Shown: positions 1 to 9,078 of the stretch, one piece after another
How the letters are laid out: every line of letters starts with the position of its first letter
How positions within the stretch are numbered: the first letter of the stretch is position 1
Assembly (NCBI RefSeq): GCF_023283535.1
Contig: NZ_JAKILT010000014.1
Location: forward strand, 1-64,000
Direction: 5' to 3'
Length of the DNA stretch: 64,000 nucleotides
From: Shewanella sairae
Lineage (GTDB): Bacteria > Pseudomonadota > Gammaproteobacteria > Enterobacterales > Shewanellaceae
The notes under the pieces: generated by a model
What the model was told of the DNA's origin: nothing
Databases searched by the model: none
What the model saw: the letters and a program-made list of their open reading frames with translations, nothing else
Translations under genes and position numbers: made by a program

Positions 1-51
1 TGTAGTCACGTTGTGTACGTTTACTGCGGATTGCACCTGAGGGTTTCATAG

Positions 52-264
52 ATAAGTCTCCAAAGTGTCAACTTATCTCAGGACGGGACAGTCATTGCCA
101 TTAAAAAGGCGACACTAATAATTGCTTTATTTTTCCAAGCGCGAGTCGTTGTTACGCTAGCTGTAGGTGTTATTTTAGGTGCGGTTTGGCTGGTCATTCT
201 GTTCTCAAAAATTGTTGTCTCTCACTTTATAAAAATAGAGAAACAACTGACCGAGATCAGCTGA
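52..264 (+). pseudogene. Possible remnant of a small membrane protein
   Basis: An open frame runs from just after an in-frame TAG at 49-51 to TGA at 262-264. Its second half encodes a convincing hydrophobic segment (VVVTLAVGVILGAVWLVILF) followed by a charged tail ending KIEKQLTEIS. There is no ATG, GTG or TTG start in the frame, so it is either the 3' part of a gene broken by the in-frame stop or frameshift near position 50, or a small gene using a rare start. No family is recognised. From 265 to 568 I see no supported gene. Confidence 0.3.
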
Positions 265-568
265 TATAAAGCAAAAAGAAAAGATAAGCCGCAGCGGGCC
301 GCTTTTTGCTGGGGGCGGATATTAATGACTCACTAAAAACAAGTCAACCGTTTATCGGCAATATCCCTATGTTTATTTATAAAATTAACCAACTTGGAAA
401 CTAACCACGTTAAGGTCACATTTTTGTTTTTAAGTATGTGGCGAATGTCTGCAATTTGAAGCGTTTGTAAGTAAAGCCTAAGCTCATTTTTGTGAGGTTG
501 AATGCCTGCAAAAATTTGATAGGAAGATGCAGTTGCTCTGGTTTGGAGCAACTGCGTGGCCAACTGAG

Positions 569-1150
569 TTAACTTAATCTACCAAAGCTTTTAGCGGTGA
601 TAAAAATATAATGCTGGGGCATCTCTTTCTCGGCGACTTTAGTTGGCGATAAGCGCTGTTTTGTGGCGTCAACTTCAAAGCCAAATGCTAATAAGCTTTT
701 GATTGAGGGTTGATTCTCTTCACTGACAAAACAATAGATTTCATCCAGCTGTAAAATCTCAAAAGCCACTTGTAAAAGCTGTTGCTTGATAAAGCGGTTA
801 AGCCCTTTTCCTTGATATTGACCCGTAAGCCAGGTGCCAATCTCTACTCGTTTTTCAGCTAATTCAATATTTTTTAACCGTGTAAAACCAATGACGTTAT
901 GTGTCGTGCCACATCTTATTGTAAAGAGTAAACAATCAGAATCACTCAGTACCCTGCTAAAATAGCTGTCAAAAGCGTCGGTAGTATCTTTTGGAAAGCG
1001 TGCGAATCGCCAAATGTTAGGATCCATACCAATTGCTTTTAACGCCACAATATCTGCGCTAACTAATGGCGATATATAGCCATTTTGCAGTGTAAATGTG
1101 CCGCAAAGTAGTTGAGTTGCAGCGGTATACTTTTCGAGGTTATTAGTCAT
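569..1150 (-). CDS. GNAT family N-acetyltransferase (RimJ/RimL-like)
   Basis: A 193-residue protein of the Gcn5-related acetyltransferase fold, which moves an acetyl group from acetyl-CoA to an amine. The acetyl-CoA loop is seen as QYQGKG at residues 111-116, and the usual C-terminal ENxPSIKSLLAFGF block at 145-158 is typical of the RimJ/RimL branch that acetylates protein N-termini or small molecules. The protein substrate cannot be told from sequence. It is a single gene, divergent from the DUF3297 gene with a 265-bp shared upstream region in which I see no clear operator. Confidence 0.85.
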   Translation of the reverse strand: MTNNLEKYTAATQLLCGTFTLQNGYISPLVSADIVALKAIGMDPNIWRFARFPKDTTDAFDSYFSRVLSDSDCLLFTIRCGTTHNVIGFTRLKNIELAEKRVEIGTWLTGQYQGKGLNRFIKQQLLQVAFEILQLDEIYCFVSEENQPSIKSLLAFGFEVDATKQRLSPTKVAEKEMPQHYIFITAKSFGRLS

Positions 1151-1415
1151 AAGAAACGACAGGTTGTAGTCGGTTGAACATTGTTAATTAGTCGATGCCG
1201 ATGATAGCAATTGATACGACTCATTAGCTAGTAAACTCAGCTTGCTATACTCAGTTTGATAACTGTCGCACATTGCGCTAACAATGTAGTTGTACGCAGT
1301 TCTTAGCTGGCATTTTTAATCTTGTTTTGCGTGTATCTTCGCTTGAGCAAAGCCAGTGTATTGCCTACAATAGCGCACTTTTTATTTATCGCAATTTTCA
1401 CTATAGGCCAGAATC

Positions 1416-1664
1416 ATGTCTGACACTACAGCACAACCAGCTTTACCTGATCGTCTTTCAGTTAACCCACGTAGCCCTCACCACGTAGAAGCTATTTTCG
1501 AATTCGATATCGGTATTACCGTTAACGGTAAAGAGCGTTTCGATGTTGAAGAATACTGCATCAGCGAAGGTTGGGTTAAAGTGCCATCTCACAAAGCGTT
1601 AGACCGTCGTGGTCAGCCGCTGATGATCACTGTAAAAGGCACTGTTGAAGCATTTTATAAGTAA
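1416..1664 (+). CDS. DUF3297 family small protein
   Basis: An 82-residue cytoplasmic protein without signal peptide or membrane segment. The block LPDRLSVNPRSPHH near the N-terminus followed by FEFDIGITVNGKERFDVEEYCISEGW is what I know from the conserved gammaproteobacterial DUF3297 family; its function is unknown. Codon use is strongly biased to common codons (for example runs of CGT, GGT, GTT, AAA), suggesting high expression. It is monocistronic, with its own strong terminator right behind it. Confidence 0.8.
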   Translation: MSDTTAQPALPDRLSVNPRSPHHVEAIFEFDIGITVNGKERFDVEEYCISEGWVKVPSHKALDRRGQPLMITVKGTVEAFYK

Positions 1665-1695
1665 AAACGTGTTTTTACGGTTATGCCAATAAATG

Positions 1696-1722
1696 AAAAG
1701 GTCGCGATAGCGACCTTTTTTG
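1696..1722 (+). terminator. Intrinsic terminator of the DUF3297 gene
   Basis: Ten-base perfect stem AAAAGGTCGC / GCGACCTTTT with a 4-base loop, continuing into a T run, 31 bases after the stop codon. Confidence 0.9.
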
Positions 1723-1840
1723 TTACTAAAAATCGATTTCAGCCAAGGCTCTACACTGGTTTGTTGCTAGGCAGGCAAGATGTTATCTTGCTGGCATACT
1801 TATAGAAATCAGATTGAACGACCTAGCGTAGAGGGTTTGA

Positions 1841-2785
1841 ATGTCTTTAGCCAAAATTGTCGCGAGTATTATTCTAGTTGTTTCCCCGGCAGTGTTTGCC
1901 AGTCCCCATCAAACACTTGCCCCAAACGCGCCTTTGGCGCAACAGCTACCAGTGCCACCAATTCAAGTGGCAAAGTCCTACCCACAAGTCGCTGTAGTTG
2001 AGCTTGCTAATGCCCATGACTTGCAGGCTGAATTTGATAGTAAGCATTATCAATTAGAAGCTGTGCTCAAAACACATCAGTTGCCAGCATATTTTGTGGA
2101 AAACTTGCCAAATGATTTAAACGCGTTGCCAGTAGAGCAAAAGATCTCGCTATTTATTCGCTTATTATTGCCGACGATTAAGGCGGTGAATCAGCAAATT
2201 CTGGCGGTCAGAACCCAAGTCATCACGCTTTCACAAAAGCCTAAGTCAAAGTGGTCAGTCACAGAGCAGGATTGGCTCCAAGGTTTGTTTGATAGTTATG
2301 TGGTCAAATCAGCTCAAATAGAAGACTTGTTATTGCAGCTCGATATTGTACCAACGGGCATGGTTCTAGCCCAAGCGATTGATGAGAGCGGTTGGGGTAG
2401 CAGTTATTTTGCCATCGCAGGCAATAATCTCTACGGCGAGCATTTATCTGAACATGGCGGCGAATATTTAACGACACCTGGTGGACATGTCAAGGTCGCT
2501 GCATTTGCTAATTTATATCAAGGTACAGCCAGCTATATGCATAACCTTAATACTACACTCGCTTACCAAGATTTAAGGTTGTTGCGTAAACATTTGCGCG
2601 AGCAAGATAAGCTAAATGGTGCTGAGTTAGTAAAAGCATTGGTCCATTATTCAACCCGCGGCGAAGCCTATGTCGACAATTTACAGGCTTTGATTAAACG
2701 ACATGGTTTAGATGACTTTGATACCGCTAAATTAACGGGGTCAGTCACTATCCGTTACCGGTTTAATGAGTCTGCTAAGCGATAA
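1841..2785 (+). CDS. bax: Bax-like periplasmic glucosaminidase
   Basis: A 314-residue exported protein of the Bax / FlgJ-type glucosaminidase family (glycoside hydrolase 73-like), expected to cut the glycan strands of peptidoglycan. An N-terminal signal peptide is seen (MSLAKIVASIILVVSPAVFA, cleavage near residue 20). The catalytic block DESGWGSSYF lies at residues 181-190 with Glu182 as the likely acid, followed by AGNNLYGE and a C-terminal YxDNLQALI block as in Bax. The start is supported by GAGGG five bases upstream. The following gene begins 38 bases downstream and may be cotranscribed. Confidence 0.85.
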   Translation: MSLAKIVASIILVVSPAVFASPHQTLAPNAPLAQQLPVPPIQVAKSYPQVAVVELANAHDLQAEFDSKHYQLEAVLKTHQLPAYFVENLPNDLNALPVEQKISLFIRLLLPTIKAVNQQILAVRTQVITLSQKPKSKWSVTEQDWLQGLFDSYVVKSAQIEDLLLQLDIVPTGMVLAQAIDESGWGSSYFAIAGNNLYGEHLSEHGGEYLTTPGGHVKVAAFANLYQGTASYMHNLNTTLAYQDLRLLRKHLREQDKLNGAELVKALVHYSTRGEAYVDNLQALIKRHGLDDFDTAKLTGSVTIRYRFNESAKR

Positions 2786-2823
2786 TGGCTTAAACTAAAA
2801 GTAACGCTAACAAGAGATATTTT

Positions 2824-3861
2824 GTGGATTCAATTACTCAAGCTGCATTAGGTGCCACGGTTGCAGGCGCAATAGCCGGTAAACGCTGTAACGGCAAAGT
2901 TTTACTTGCCGGGGCATTGCTCGGTACTTTGCCGGATTTAGACGTATTTATTGATTACGGTGATGATATTAGTAATACCGTAAAGCACCGTGGTTTTTCC
3001 CATTCATTATTGATCTTACTGCCATTCTCTTTATTGCTGACGGCAATCATTGAGCGAATTAAGCCTTTGGAGGACTGGTCGTTCTCAAGACTTTGGTTAC
3101 TTATTGCCGCTTGTTTAATAACCCATCCTCTACTCGATAATTTCACCAGTTACGGCACGCAATTATTGTGGCCAATCCCTGGATATTTCTCCTTATCGAG
3201 CGTGTTTATTATTGATCCCTTGTACACATTGCCTCTGCTTATTTCCCTTGCTGTTGGTATGGCGAGAAAAGCGTCATTGAGCCGGTATTGTGCCATCGCA
3301 TTATGTGTTTCATCGCTGTACCTCGCCTGGAGTTTGGCGGCTAAGCTATATGTTGAACAGCGAACTATAGCGAGCCTTGATACCTTGGGGATTAAGGCAG
3401 AGTCAGTGTTTATTACGCCTACGCCTTTTAATACTTTGCTTTGGCGAATTGTGGTATTGGATGGCGATGAGTATTGGGAGGGGCTGGCATCTGTACTAGA
3501 TACAAATCAACAGGTTGAGTTTATTGCCCAAAAGCGCGGTAATTGGCCGTTGTCAGTAGAGCCTGAGCAGCTGCAAGCGCTAAAAACCTTTACCGATGGC
3601 TTTGTGCGATTTGATCAGCAAGATAAGCAGTTAGTGGTGTCTGATTTACGTTTAGGCATGTTCGGCAATCTTGCCTTTAAATTTGTGTTTGCAGAGCAAG
3701 ATCGCGCCGGACAATGGCAAGCTATTTTGCCGACGCGTTTAGCTCAAGGTGAACTAAGGGGCGATATGAGTAAGCTAAAAGATAGAGCGTTAGGCGATCA
3801 GCAAATAAACGCCAGCCTCGATCTATGCCCATCACCATGCGGGTTAAATACTGCGCACTAA
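2824..3861 (+). CDS. YdjM/DUF457-type membrane protein (putative metal-dependent hydrolase)
   Basis: A 345-residue integral membrane protein. The N-terminal half holds the signature pieces of the YdjM family: GTLPDLD (34-40), HRGFSHS (55-61) and a THPLLDNFTSYG block near residue 105, with three to four hydrophobic segments between and after them. The Asp/His residues are annotated in the family as a putative metal site. The C-terminal 170 residues are hydrophilic and probably periplasmic. The start is GTG at 2824 preceded by AAGAGAT. In E. coli ydjM is LexA-regulated; I see no SOS box here. The true activity of the family is not established. Confidence 0.8.
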   Translation: MDSITQAALGATVAGAIAGKRCNGKVLLAGALLGTLPDLDVFIDYGDDISNTVKHRGFSHSLLILLPFSLLLTAIIERIKPLEDWSFSRLWLLIAACLITHPLLDNFTSYGTQLLWPIPGYFSLSSVFIIDPLYTLPLLISLAVGMARKASLSRYCAIALCVSSLYLAWSLAAKLYVEQRTIASLDTLGIKAESVFITPTPFNTLLWRIVVLDGDEYWEGLASVLDTNQQVEFIAQKRGNWPLSVEPEQLQALKTFTDGFVRFDQQDKQLVVSDLRLGMFGNLAFKFVFAEQDRAGQWQAILPTRLAQGELRGDMSKLKDRALGDQQINASLDLCPSPCGLNTAH

Positions 3862-3889
3862 TTCATTTCTATGAGTCAGTCATAACCGC

Positions 3890-3923
3890 TAACCGAGCCG
3901 TTAAAACGATAACGGCTCGGTTA
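3890..3923. terminator. Hairpin between convergent genes
   Basis: Perfect 13-base stem TAACCGAGCCGTT / AACGGCTCGGTTA with an 8-base loop, between the convergent ends of the YdjM-like gene and the 732-residue gene. It lacks a strong T run on either strand, so it may work as a bidirectional terminator or only as an mRNA 3' stabiliser. Confidence 0.6.
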
Positions 3924-3939
3924 ACGAAAATTACAGCCA

Positions 3940-6138
3940 CTATTTATCGCCTTCATTTTTATTAATAAGCAATATAATCAACAGCATACCAAAGAAGGTG
4001 ACAATACTGACCTGCAAGGGGCCTGAGATCACAAAGCCCATTTTACTGCCATTAAGAATATCGAAAATATCTTTGAGTGCACCAATAGAAATTAGTGCCA
4101 TTGAGCCGGAGAGGATCCTTGTGAAGCGTTTGCTATTGCGGGTGCGCAATTTGTCATAAAGCTTAGCCGTTTCGGAGATAATCTCTTTTTGGCGGTAATG
4201 GATTTTGTCTAATGTTTCTTGGGTGCGGGTATGTAATTTTTCAAAATCCATATAATGAAACACCTTCTGGATCATCCGAGTATGATCGGGAAAGGTCATC
4301 ATACTGCCCGCGTTTATTAAGTCTAATAGCCAATGTGCATCATTTGTAAATTGCTTTAAACAATCGCCTTCATCGGTGAGTTTTTTAACATGTGCCCTTA
4401 ATTTAGCGGCTGAAATATCTTTGTCTTTTAGGCTCGGAACGGCTTGTTCTAAGTTAACCCTTAACTGTTTATCGAGTAGCTTATTGGTTAAATGAAATAG
4501 ATTATTTACCGCGGCTGCAACCTCCATCATCTCTGCAGATTGCTCTAGTACCCAGTTAGGTTGCTGTAATAGTCCAAGCACACACTCGTGATGGTTGGTA
4601 AATACAAACTCATCGTGGTTATAGCAATCTTGATTGAGGTTATGCTGTTCGCTGGTGACTGTGCGCAAGCACCAATCGTCAACAGCGCTACGAAGCTCGC
4701 GCTGTGGTAATACAAATGCGGGATAGGCGAAGTGTGACTTTAATGATTTGGCGGTAACAGAGTTATCTTGGCCGTTAATCCGCTCAACAACTCTATCTAG
4801 CAGAGTTGAAACAAAACGGTTTTCTGATGGGTTAAAGATCAGTAGATCTTCAACATCTTCTTGGTAATGTGGATACTGAGTGTTGAGCAATGTGGCAAGT
4901 TCGCTAAACCTTTGCTGGGCAAAATCTTCTAAAAGCCCTACCTGTTGCTCATGCCAGCGCATGTCTTGATCCATCGCAAAGGGCGTGCCTAAAGACATTG
5001 CATGGCGCACGCCGCTGGCACTGGTGTCGTCTAGTGGCGCTTTGAGGTTTAGGGCAAATATCCCCATTGGGTAATATATAAGTTCAACATCAAAATTGAG
5101 CTGTTTATTGTTGGCATTTCTATTGCGAAACGGCATGCGCAAATTGGGGAGTTGCCACGAATAGATATCTTCAAAGTCTTTGGCTATTCCAGCCCAAATG
5201 TCATTGAGCATATTACTCTGTGGTGACTCTGCGCCCCAATCGGCGAAGTACAATGGGTGCACAGCTGGTGGACTTGCGACAATATGACTTAAGGTCTGCC
5301 TAAGTTCACGAGTGATAAGATGATTAACGTTGGCAAAATAAGAGATGCTGATTGAGCCTCGCTCGACGTAGAGCTCGCCAGAACTTGCTTGCCTGTTTTC
5401 ACTAAAGAAGGTTAACGGCGGCCATAACGCTTCAAGGTCCGTTGACATTATGTACTTGTCTGCAGCAGTTAATGCACTTACCGCCTCGACAAATTTAGGC
5501 CGTAACTTAACCATTTGCTCAGTTAATACTGCTGGGTCACCCCAACGTATTGCGTAAAGGTAGGCAACAATGCTGACACCGTCGTTAAAACACTGGTAGG
5601 CGCTAAATTCGGCGTTTAAGTGCTCAGTGTAAAATTGTTGTTCCGACTCACTGAACTGCTCTGTGACTTCTCTGGCGGCTGCTAAGTGCGCTTCGATATT
5701 GCTGGCGGCATCGGATATTAACCAGTCTTGGCTGGTGTAAATTCCACGATCGATATAGCAAATATCAATTTGAATCGCGGCAAATTGTTGCAGTACCTTA
5801 GTTATCCCGCAATTGGGGAGTGTGCTAATGGCGGTGATGCTGGAGCGAACTAAGGTTTCTGCATGCAGATACCAATTACTTTCTTCTACTTCATGACGGG
5901 CATAGCTGTAGCAGGCACAAAATACTAATAGCGTTTCAACTGCTGGAAGATCTTCCACTTGTTTTGCAAAAATTTCCGCTTGCTGCTCAAACTGGCTAAC
6001 TAAAGCGAAGGCGGTAGATTGACGCTGTTGTAAGTTTTTTTTAGCCCAGTGAAAACATTGTTCAAAATCTTCAGCGCGAATATATTGAAAAAACTGCTCA
6101 ACAATAGCTTGTTGCTGTGTGTCTCTATCAAGTGTCAT
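3940..6138 (-). CDS. Unknown 732-residue protein with two C-terminal membrane segments
   Basis: I do not recognise this protein. It has no signal peptide; the first 600 or so residues are hydrophilic and mostly helical-looking, with many Trp/His/Cys residues. A charged helical stretch (about 630-675, DKIHYRQKEIISETAKLYDKL) leads into two hydrophobic segments near 677-692 and 706-725 and a short tail KNEGDK. This long-helix-then-two-segments layout resembles CorA-like topology, but no GMN motif is present, so a transport role is not supported. Its ATG overlaps the stop of the upstream acetyltransferase gene as ATGA, so the two are very likely translationally coupled. Confidence 0.75.
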   Translation of the reverse strand: MTLDRDTQQQAIVEQFFQYIRAEDFEQCFHWAKKNLQQRQSTAFALVSQFEQQAEIFAKQVEDLPAVETLLVFCACYSYARHEVEESNWYLHAETLVRSSITAISTLPNCGITKVLQQFAAIQIDICYIDRGIYTSQDWLISDAASNIEAHLAAAREVTEQFSESEQQFYTEHLNAEFSAYQCFNDGVSIVAYLYAIRWGDPAVLTEQMVKLRPKFVEAVSALTAADKYIMSTDLEALWPPLTFFSENRQASSGELYVERGSISISYFANVNHLITRELRQTLSHIVASPPAVHPLYFADWGAESPQSNMLNDIWAGIAKDFEDIYSWQLPNLRMPFRNRNANNKQLNFDVELIYYPMGIFALNLKAPLDDTSASGVRHAMSLGTPFAMDQDMRWHEQQVGLLEDFAQQRFSELATLLNTQYPHYQEDVEDLLIFNPSENRFVSTLLDRVVERINGQDNSVTAKSLKSHFAYPAFVLPQRELRSAVDDWCLRTVTSEQHNLNQDCYNHDEFVFTNHHECVLGLLQQPNWVLEQSAEMMEVAAAVNNLFHLTNKLLDKQLRVNLEQAVPSLKDKDISAAKLRAHVKKLTDEGDCLKQFTNDAHWLLDLINAGSMMTFPDHTRMIQKVFHYMDFEKLHTRTQETLDKIHYRQKEIISETAKLYDKLRTRNSKRFTRILSGSMALISIGALKDIFDILNGSKMGFVISGPLQVSIVTFFGMLLIILLINKNEGDK

Positions 6139-6737
6139 GTGTCTTCCTTGGACAGTATCTGGCTTCGCTGCTGCTTGAGTCTCGGATCGGTTGGAGTTAA
6201 GTAATAACTATTGATGAATATATGCTCAATCATGTGCCATATTTGCTTAGGCGAGGGCGTTGGGCAATGATGTGGATCGTGATGTGAAGCATGATACATC
6301 AGTGCCATCGGTGTTGAGTCTATGTCATCGTAATGGGGTGATAGGTAGTCGATATCAAAAGCGTTAAAGCCAAGTTTTTGGTAAAACTTGGCAGGTCCTG
6401 ATTCTGCTTCAACCAATAATATCTGAGTTGTTTGCTGCTCAATAAACTGAAACAGTTCGTCGCATAACAACTTGCCGAGTCCTTGCCCTTGATGGCTTGG
6501 AGCAATGAATAAGTAACCAAGTAACGCAAAACCTTGCTGAGGATAAAGCTCGGTAATAGAGACGCCGTATACTTGGTTATCATCGCAGAGGACAACACAG
6601 CGAGAGCTAGCGCTATCGATGGCTTGTTGTAACTCTGCTATTGGCTCGCGTTCCCAATCGGGAAACACTTGGCAGTATATTGCCATAGCGCTTTGCCACA
6701 ATGAGCCACTGGCTTGGGTAAGCTGTTTTATCTGCAT
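6135..6737 (-). CDS. GNAT family N-acetyltransferase, coupled to the 732-residue protein
   Basis: A 200-residue acetyltransferase. The acetyl-CoA binding loop QGQGLG is at residues 83-88, and FYQKLGF at 118-124 is the usual end of the GNAT core. A His-rich patch HASHHDPHHC follows at 149-158, then a 40-residue tail that is outside the standard domain and could be a partner-binding or metal-binding extension (inference). The stop overlaps the start of the next gene by four bases, giving a two-gene operon. The substrate is unknown; modification of its coupled partner is one possibility. Confidence 0.85.
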   Translation of the reverse strand: MQIKQLTQASGSLWQSAMAIYCQVFPDWEREPIAELQQAIDSASSRCVVLCDDNQVYGVSITELYPQQGFALLGYLFIAPSHQGQGLGKLLCDELFQFIEQQTTQILLVEAESGPAKFYQKLGFNAFDIDYLSPHYDDIDSTPMALMYHASHHDPHHCPTPSPKQIWHMIEHIFINSYYLTPTDPRLKQQRSQILSKEDT

Positions 6738-7108
6738 GATTTATTATATTTTTTATGTTTGATAAATCTTACCAAAGCTTGCCTAAATCCTGCTATAAAA
6801 ACAATCAAATCGCTGCATTTTTATCTGTGTTTTTATTTGCTCTAGGTTAGTTAAACAGTGGCTTGTGGCTGTATTTTCTTCAATCGCGGTTTTTCGTTGG
6901 GTTTTAGAGCGCAGGAAGCTTAGTGATTTTAAGTTGGAACTTGTGTATTTATTACTATCATAAAGGCTGGTTAGTTAATGATATTCTTAAATAATTAATA
7001 AGATATTCCAATACCGTGATAATCGTTAGTCTGTCACAGTTTCTGTTGTACAAACTGATAATATTTCAGCCCTTTTTATAATCACAAACTGGCTAGAATG
7101 GCTTTAGT
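6738..7108. other. Divergent intergenic region
   Basis: 371 bases between the acetyltransferase gene and the chemotaxis receptor gene. AT-rich, with only a weak 6-base inverted repeat CAGTTT/AAACTG (7037-7057) upstream of the receptor gene. I see no sigma-28-type flagellar promoter and no small gene. Confidence 0.5.
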
Positions 7109-8740
7109 ATGTCTAATCTCTCTATCAAGCAATTATTTATCACCCTCTTCAGTAGCTTATTAATGATTTTTGCCCTTTCCTTAGGGCTAATCAATTACCA
7201 CAGTAAGCAATTAGAAGCACAAATACATACCCTAGAGCTTGAAAACCATACCAGTGAGTTGGTTTCGCAACTATTGAATAAAGTGTCTGGATTGCGCCGC
7301 GAGCAGCTTGGATACAGTTTGCGTCGTGTACAAGCTTCCCCTATGAGTGAAGAGTCTAGAGAGTATTTGAATCAACAGGTCGTTGATATTGATGACATCG
7401 TAGATAAAGCCAATCAGGTAGTGAGTGATGACACCTTAGTGCAGATTAATAAGCTGCAATCACAAATTGCAGCGTTTAGTCGCCTGCATCAAGATTTCTT
7501 ACAAAGCGACGCCAGCCAAGGCGCAGCTGCTGCGGGACAAATGCTAAGTTCAATGGAAGCTTGGCATATTTATAATAATGTTGAGCAAGGTATTTTCTTG
7601 TTGATGGAACAGCAAGCAGAGAAAGTGGTGGCGGCTAAACATGCCGCTGATGAAGCCATGGAGTCGTTAAATAGCAGTACGATTCTTGTCGCCATTCTGT
7701 TCATGTTGACCTTATCAAGTTCTGCTGTGTATCTACTAAAACGCATATTGTCGCCTTTGCATGCCACTAAAACGGTACTTTCGACTATCGCTAACGGTGA
7801 TCTGGTTGTCGATATCGATATGGACAAGTTTAAAAGCCGTGAGTTTAGTGAAATGGCGCAAGTGTTGCTGCAAATGCGCAATCAATTGCATGATATGATC
7901 TCGCAAATAGGCGCCGCCTCGATTCAGTTGGCTGCCGCTGTAGAAGAAGTGAGTACCATTGCTGGAGAGTCTGCCAATGGTGTGGGGCAACAGCAACATG
8001 AAGTTGACCAAGTCGCTACCGCAATGACCGAGTTGCAAACCTCGATTACAGAAATTGCCCGTAATACTAACCAAACGGCAGAGCAAGCTTTGTTAGCGGT
8101 TAATGCAGCAGATAGCGGACGCCGAGTTGTTGCTAATACTATGGTGGCAATTAATGAGTCTGAATCTGAAATTACCGCAGTGAGTGACGTCATTAGCCAG
8201 TTACAGCAAGACACGGATGCGATATCGGTGATTGTTGAAGTGATTTCAGACATTACCGACCAAACTAACCTGTTGGCATTAAACGCCGCCATCGAGGCTG
8301 CACGTGCCGGAGAGCAAGGACGTGGTTTTGCGGTTGTTGCTGATGAAGTGCGTACATTAGCTAGCCGCACTCAAAGTTCTGCCCATGAAATTAAAACAAC
8401 CATTGAGTTACTGCAGAAGCGTTCGCAAACGGCGGTAACGGTAATGAGCTCTAGTCGCGATAAGATGAAACTCAGTGTTGAGCAGGCAAATTGTGCTAGC
8501 GATGCGATTGGTGATATTAATACTGCGATTACGCAAATTAACGATATGGCAATTCAAGTGGCGAGTGCCACCGAACAACAAACAGCTGTCACTGAAGAGT
8601 TGAGCCAAAATATTATTAATATTAGTGATGCAGCGAGTCGTGTGAGTGAGGGGACTGCTCAGGTTTCTCAATCGAGTAACGAGTTAAGTCAATTAGCCGT
8701 TAATCTGGCTGATATCATTCGTCGTTTCCGCACGGTATAG
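7109..8740 (+). CDS. Methyl-accepting chemotaxis protein
   Basis: A 543-residue inner-membrane chemoreceptor that signals through CheW/CheA. Order: membrane segment (about 8-27), small periplasmic helical sensor domain, second membrane segment (about 193-211), HAMP domain, then the long cytoplasmic coiled coil. The conserved hairpin tip [32 protein letters not shown] is intact. No C-terminal NWETF-type CheR tether is present. It is a single gene and the ligand cannot be predicted from the sensor domain. Confidence 0.95.
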   Translation: MSNLSIKQLFITLFSSLLMIFALSLGLINYHSKQLEAQIHTLELENHTSELVSQLLNKVSGLRREQLGYSLRRVQASPMSEESREYLNQQVVDIDDIVDKANQVVSDDTLVQINKLQSQIAAFSRLHQDFLQSDASQGAAAAGQMLSSMEAWHIYNNVEQGIFLLMEQQAEKVVAAKHAADEAMESLNSSTILVAILFMLTLSSSAVYLLKRILSPLHATKTVLSTIANGDLVVDIDMDKFKSREFSEMAQVLLQMRNQLHDMISQIGAASIQLAAAVEEVSTIAGESANGVGQQQHEVDQVATAMTELQTSITEIARNTNQTAEQALLAVNAADSGRRVVANTMVAINESESEITAVSDVISQLQQDTDAISVIVEVISDITDQTNLLALNAAIEAARAGEQGRGFAVVADEVRTLASRTQSSAHEIKTTIELLQKRSQTAVTVMSSSRDKMKLSVEQANCASDAIGDINTAITQINDMAIQVASATEQQTAVTEELSQNIINISDAASRVSEGTAQVSQSSNELSQLAVNLADIIRRFRTV

Positions 8741-8775
8741 CACAGTTTTCGCCTGACTTTATTAGTTTAGTCACT

Positions 8776-8816
8776 GAACTCAATCGGCAGCGGTATCGTG
8801 GCTGCTTGTTGAGTTC
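8776..8816 (+). terminator. Probable terminator after the chemoreceptor gene
   Basis: Two-tier hairpin: outer arms GAACTCAA / TTGAGTTC and inner arms GCAGC / GCTGC, followed by a T-rich stretch. It starts 36 bases after the stop. From here to 9078 I see no further gene. Confidence 0.6.
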
Positions 8817-9078
8817 TGCTTTATGTTTTTCGATCGCGATGCATTACAATCCCACCCTTCTTTTAAGTGTCTTTTTCCTGTTAATTTAACGCCGAGTTGT
8901 ACGGAGTACATTCTTCTCTTAAATCACGCATTTTTTATAAGGTTTTAAGAATAAAATCATATTCAAAGCGTATTATATAGCCAGAAGATAAAAGCGTGTT
9001 CTACCGTAGGATTATTGTCATAGTGGGTCGCTAGAATGAGCGCCAACTATGCAAGGTAAATTATTACAAGGAGTATTT

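Noticed and set aside
333..563. A 76-residue minus-strand open frame behind the first acetyltransferase gene
   Set aside because: Starts with TTG, has no ribosome site, and its composition does not look like a folded protein.
3940..6138. The 732-residue protein as a CorA-type magnesium transporter
   Set aside because: Two terminal membrane segments are present but the GMN motif is absent and the soluble part shows no CorA features.
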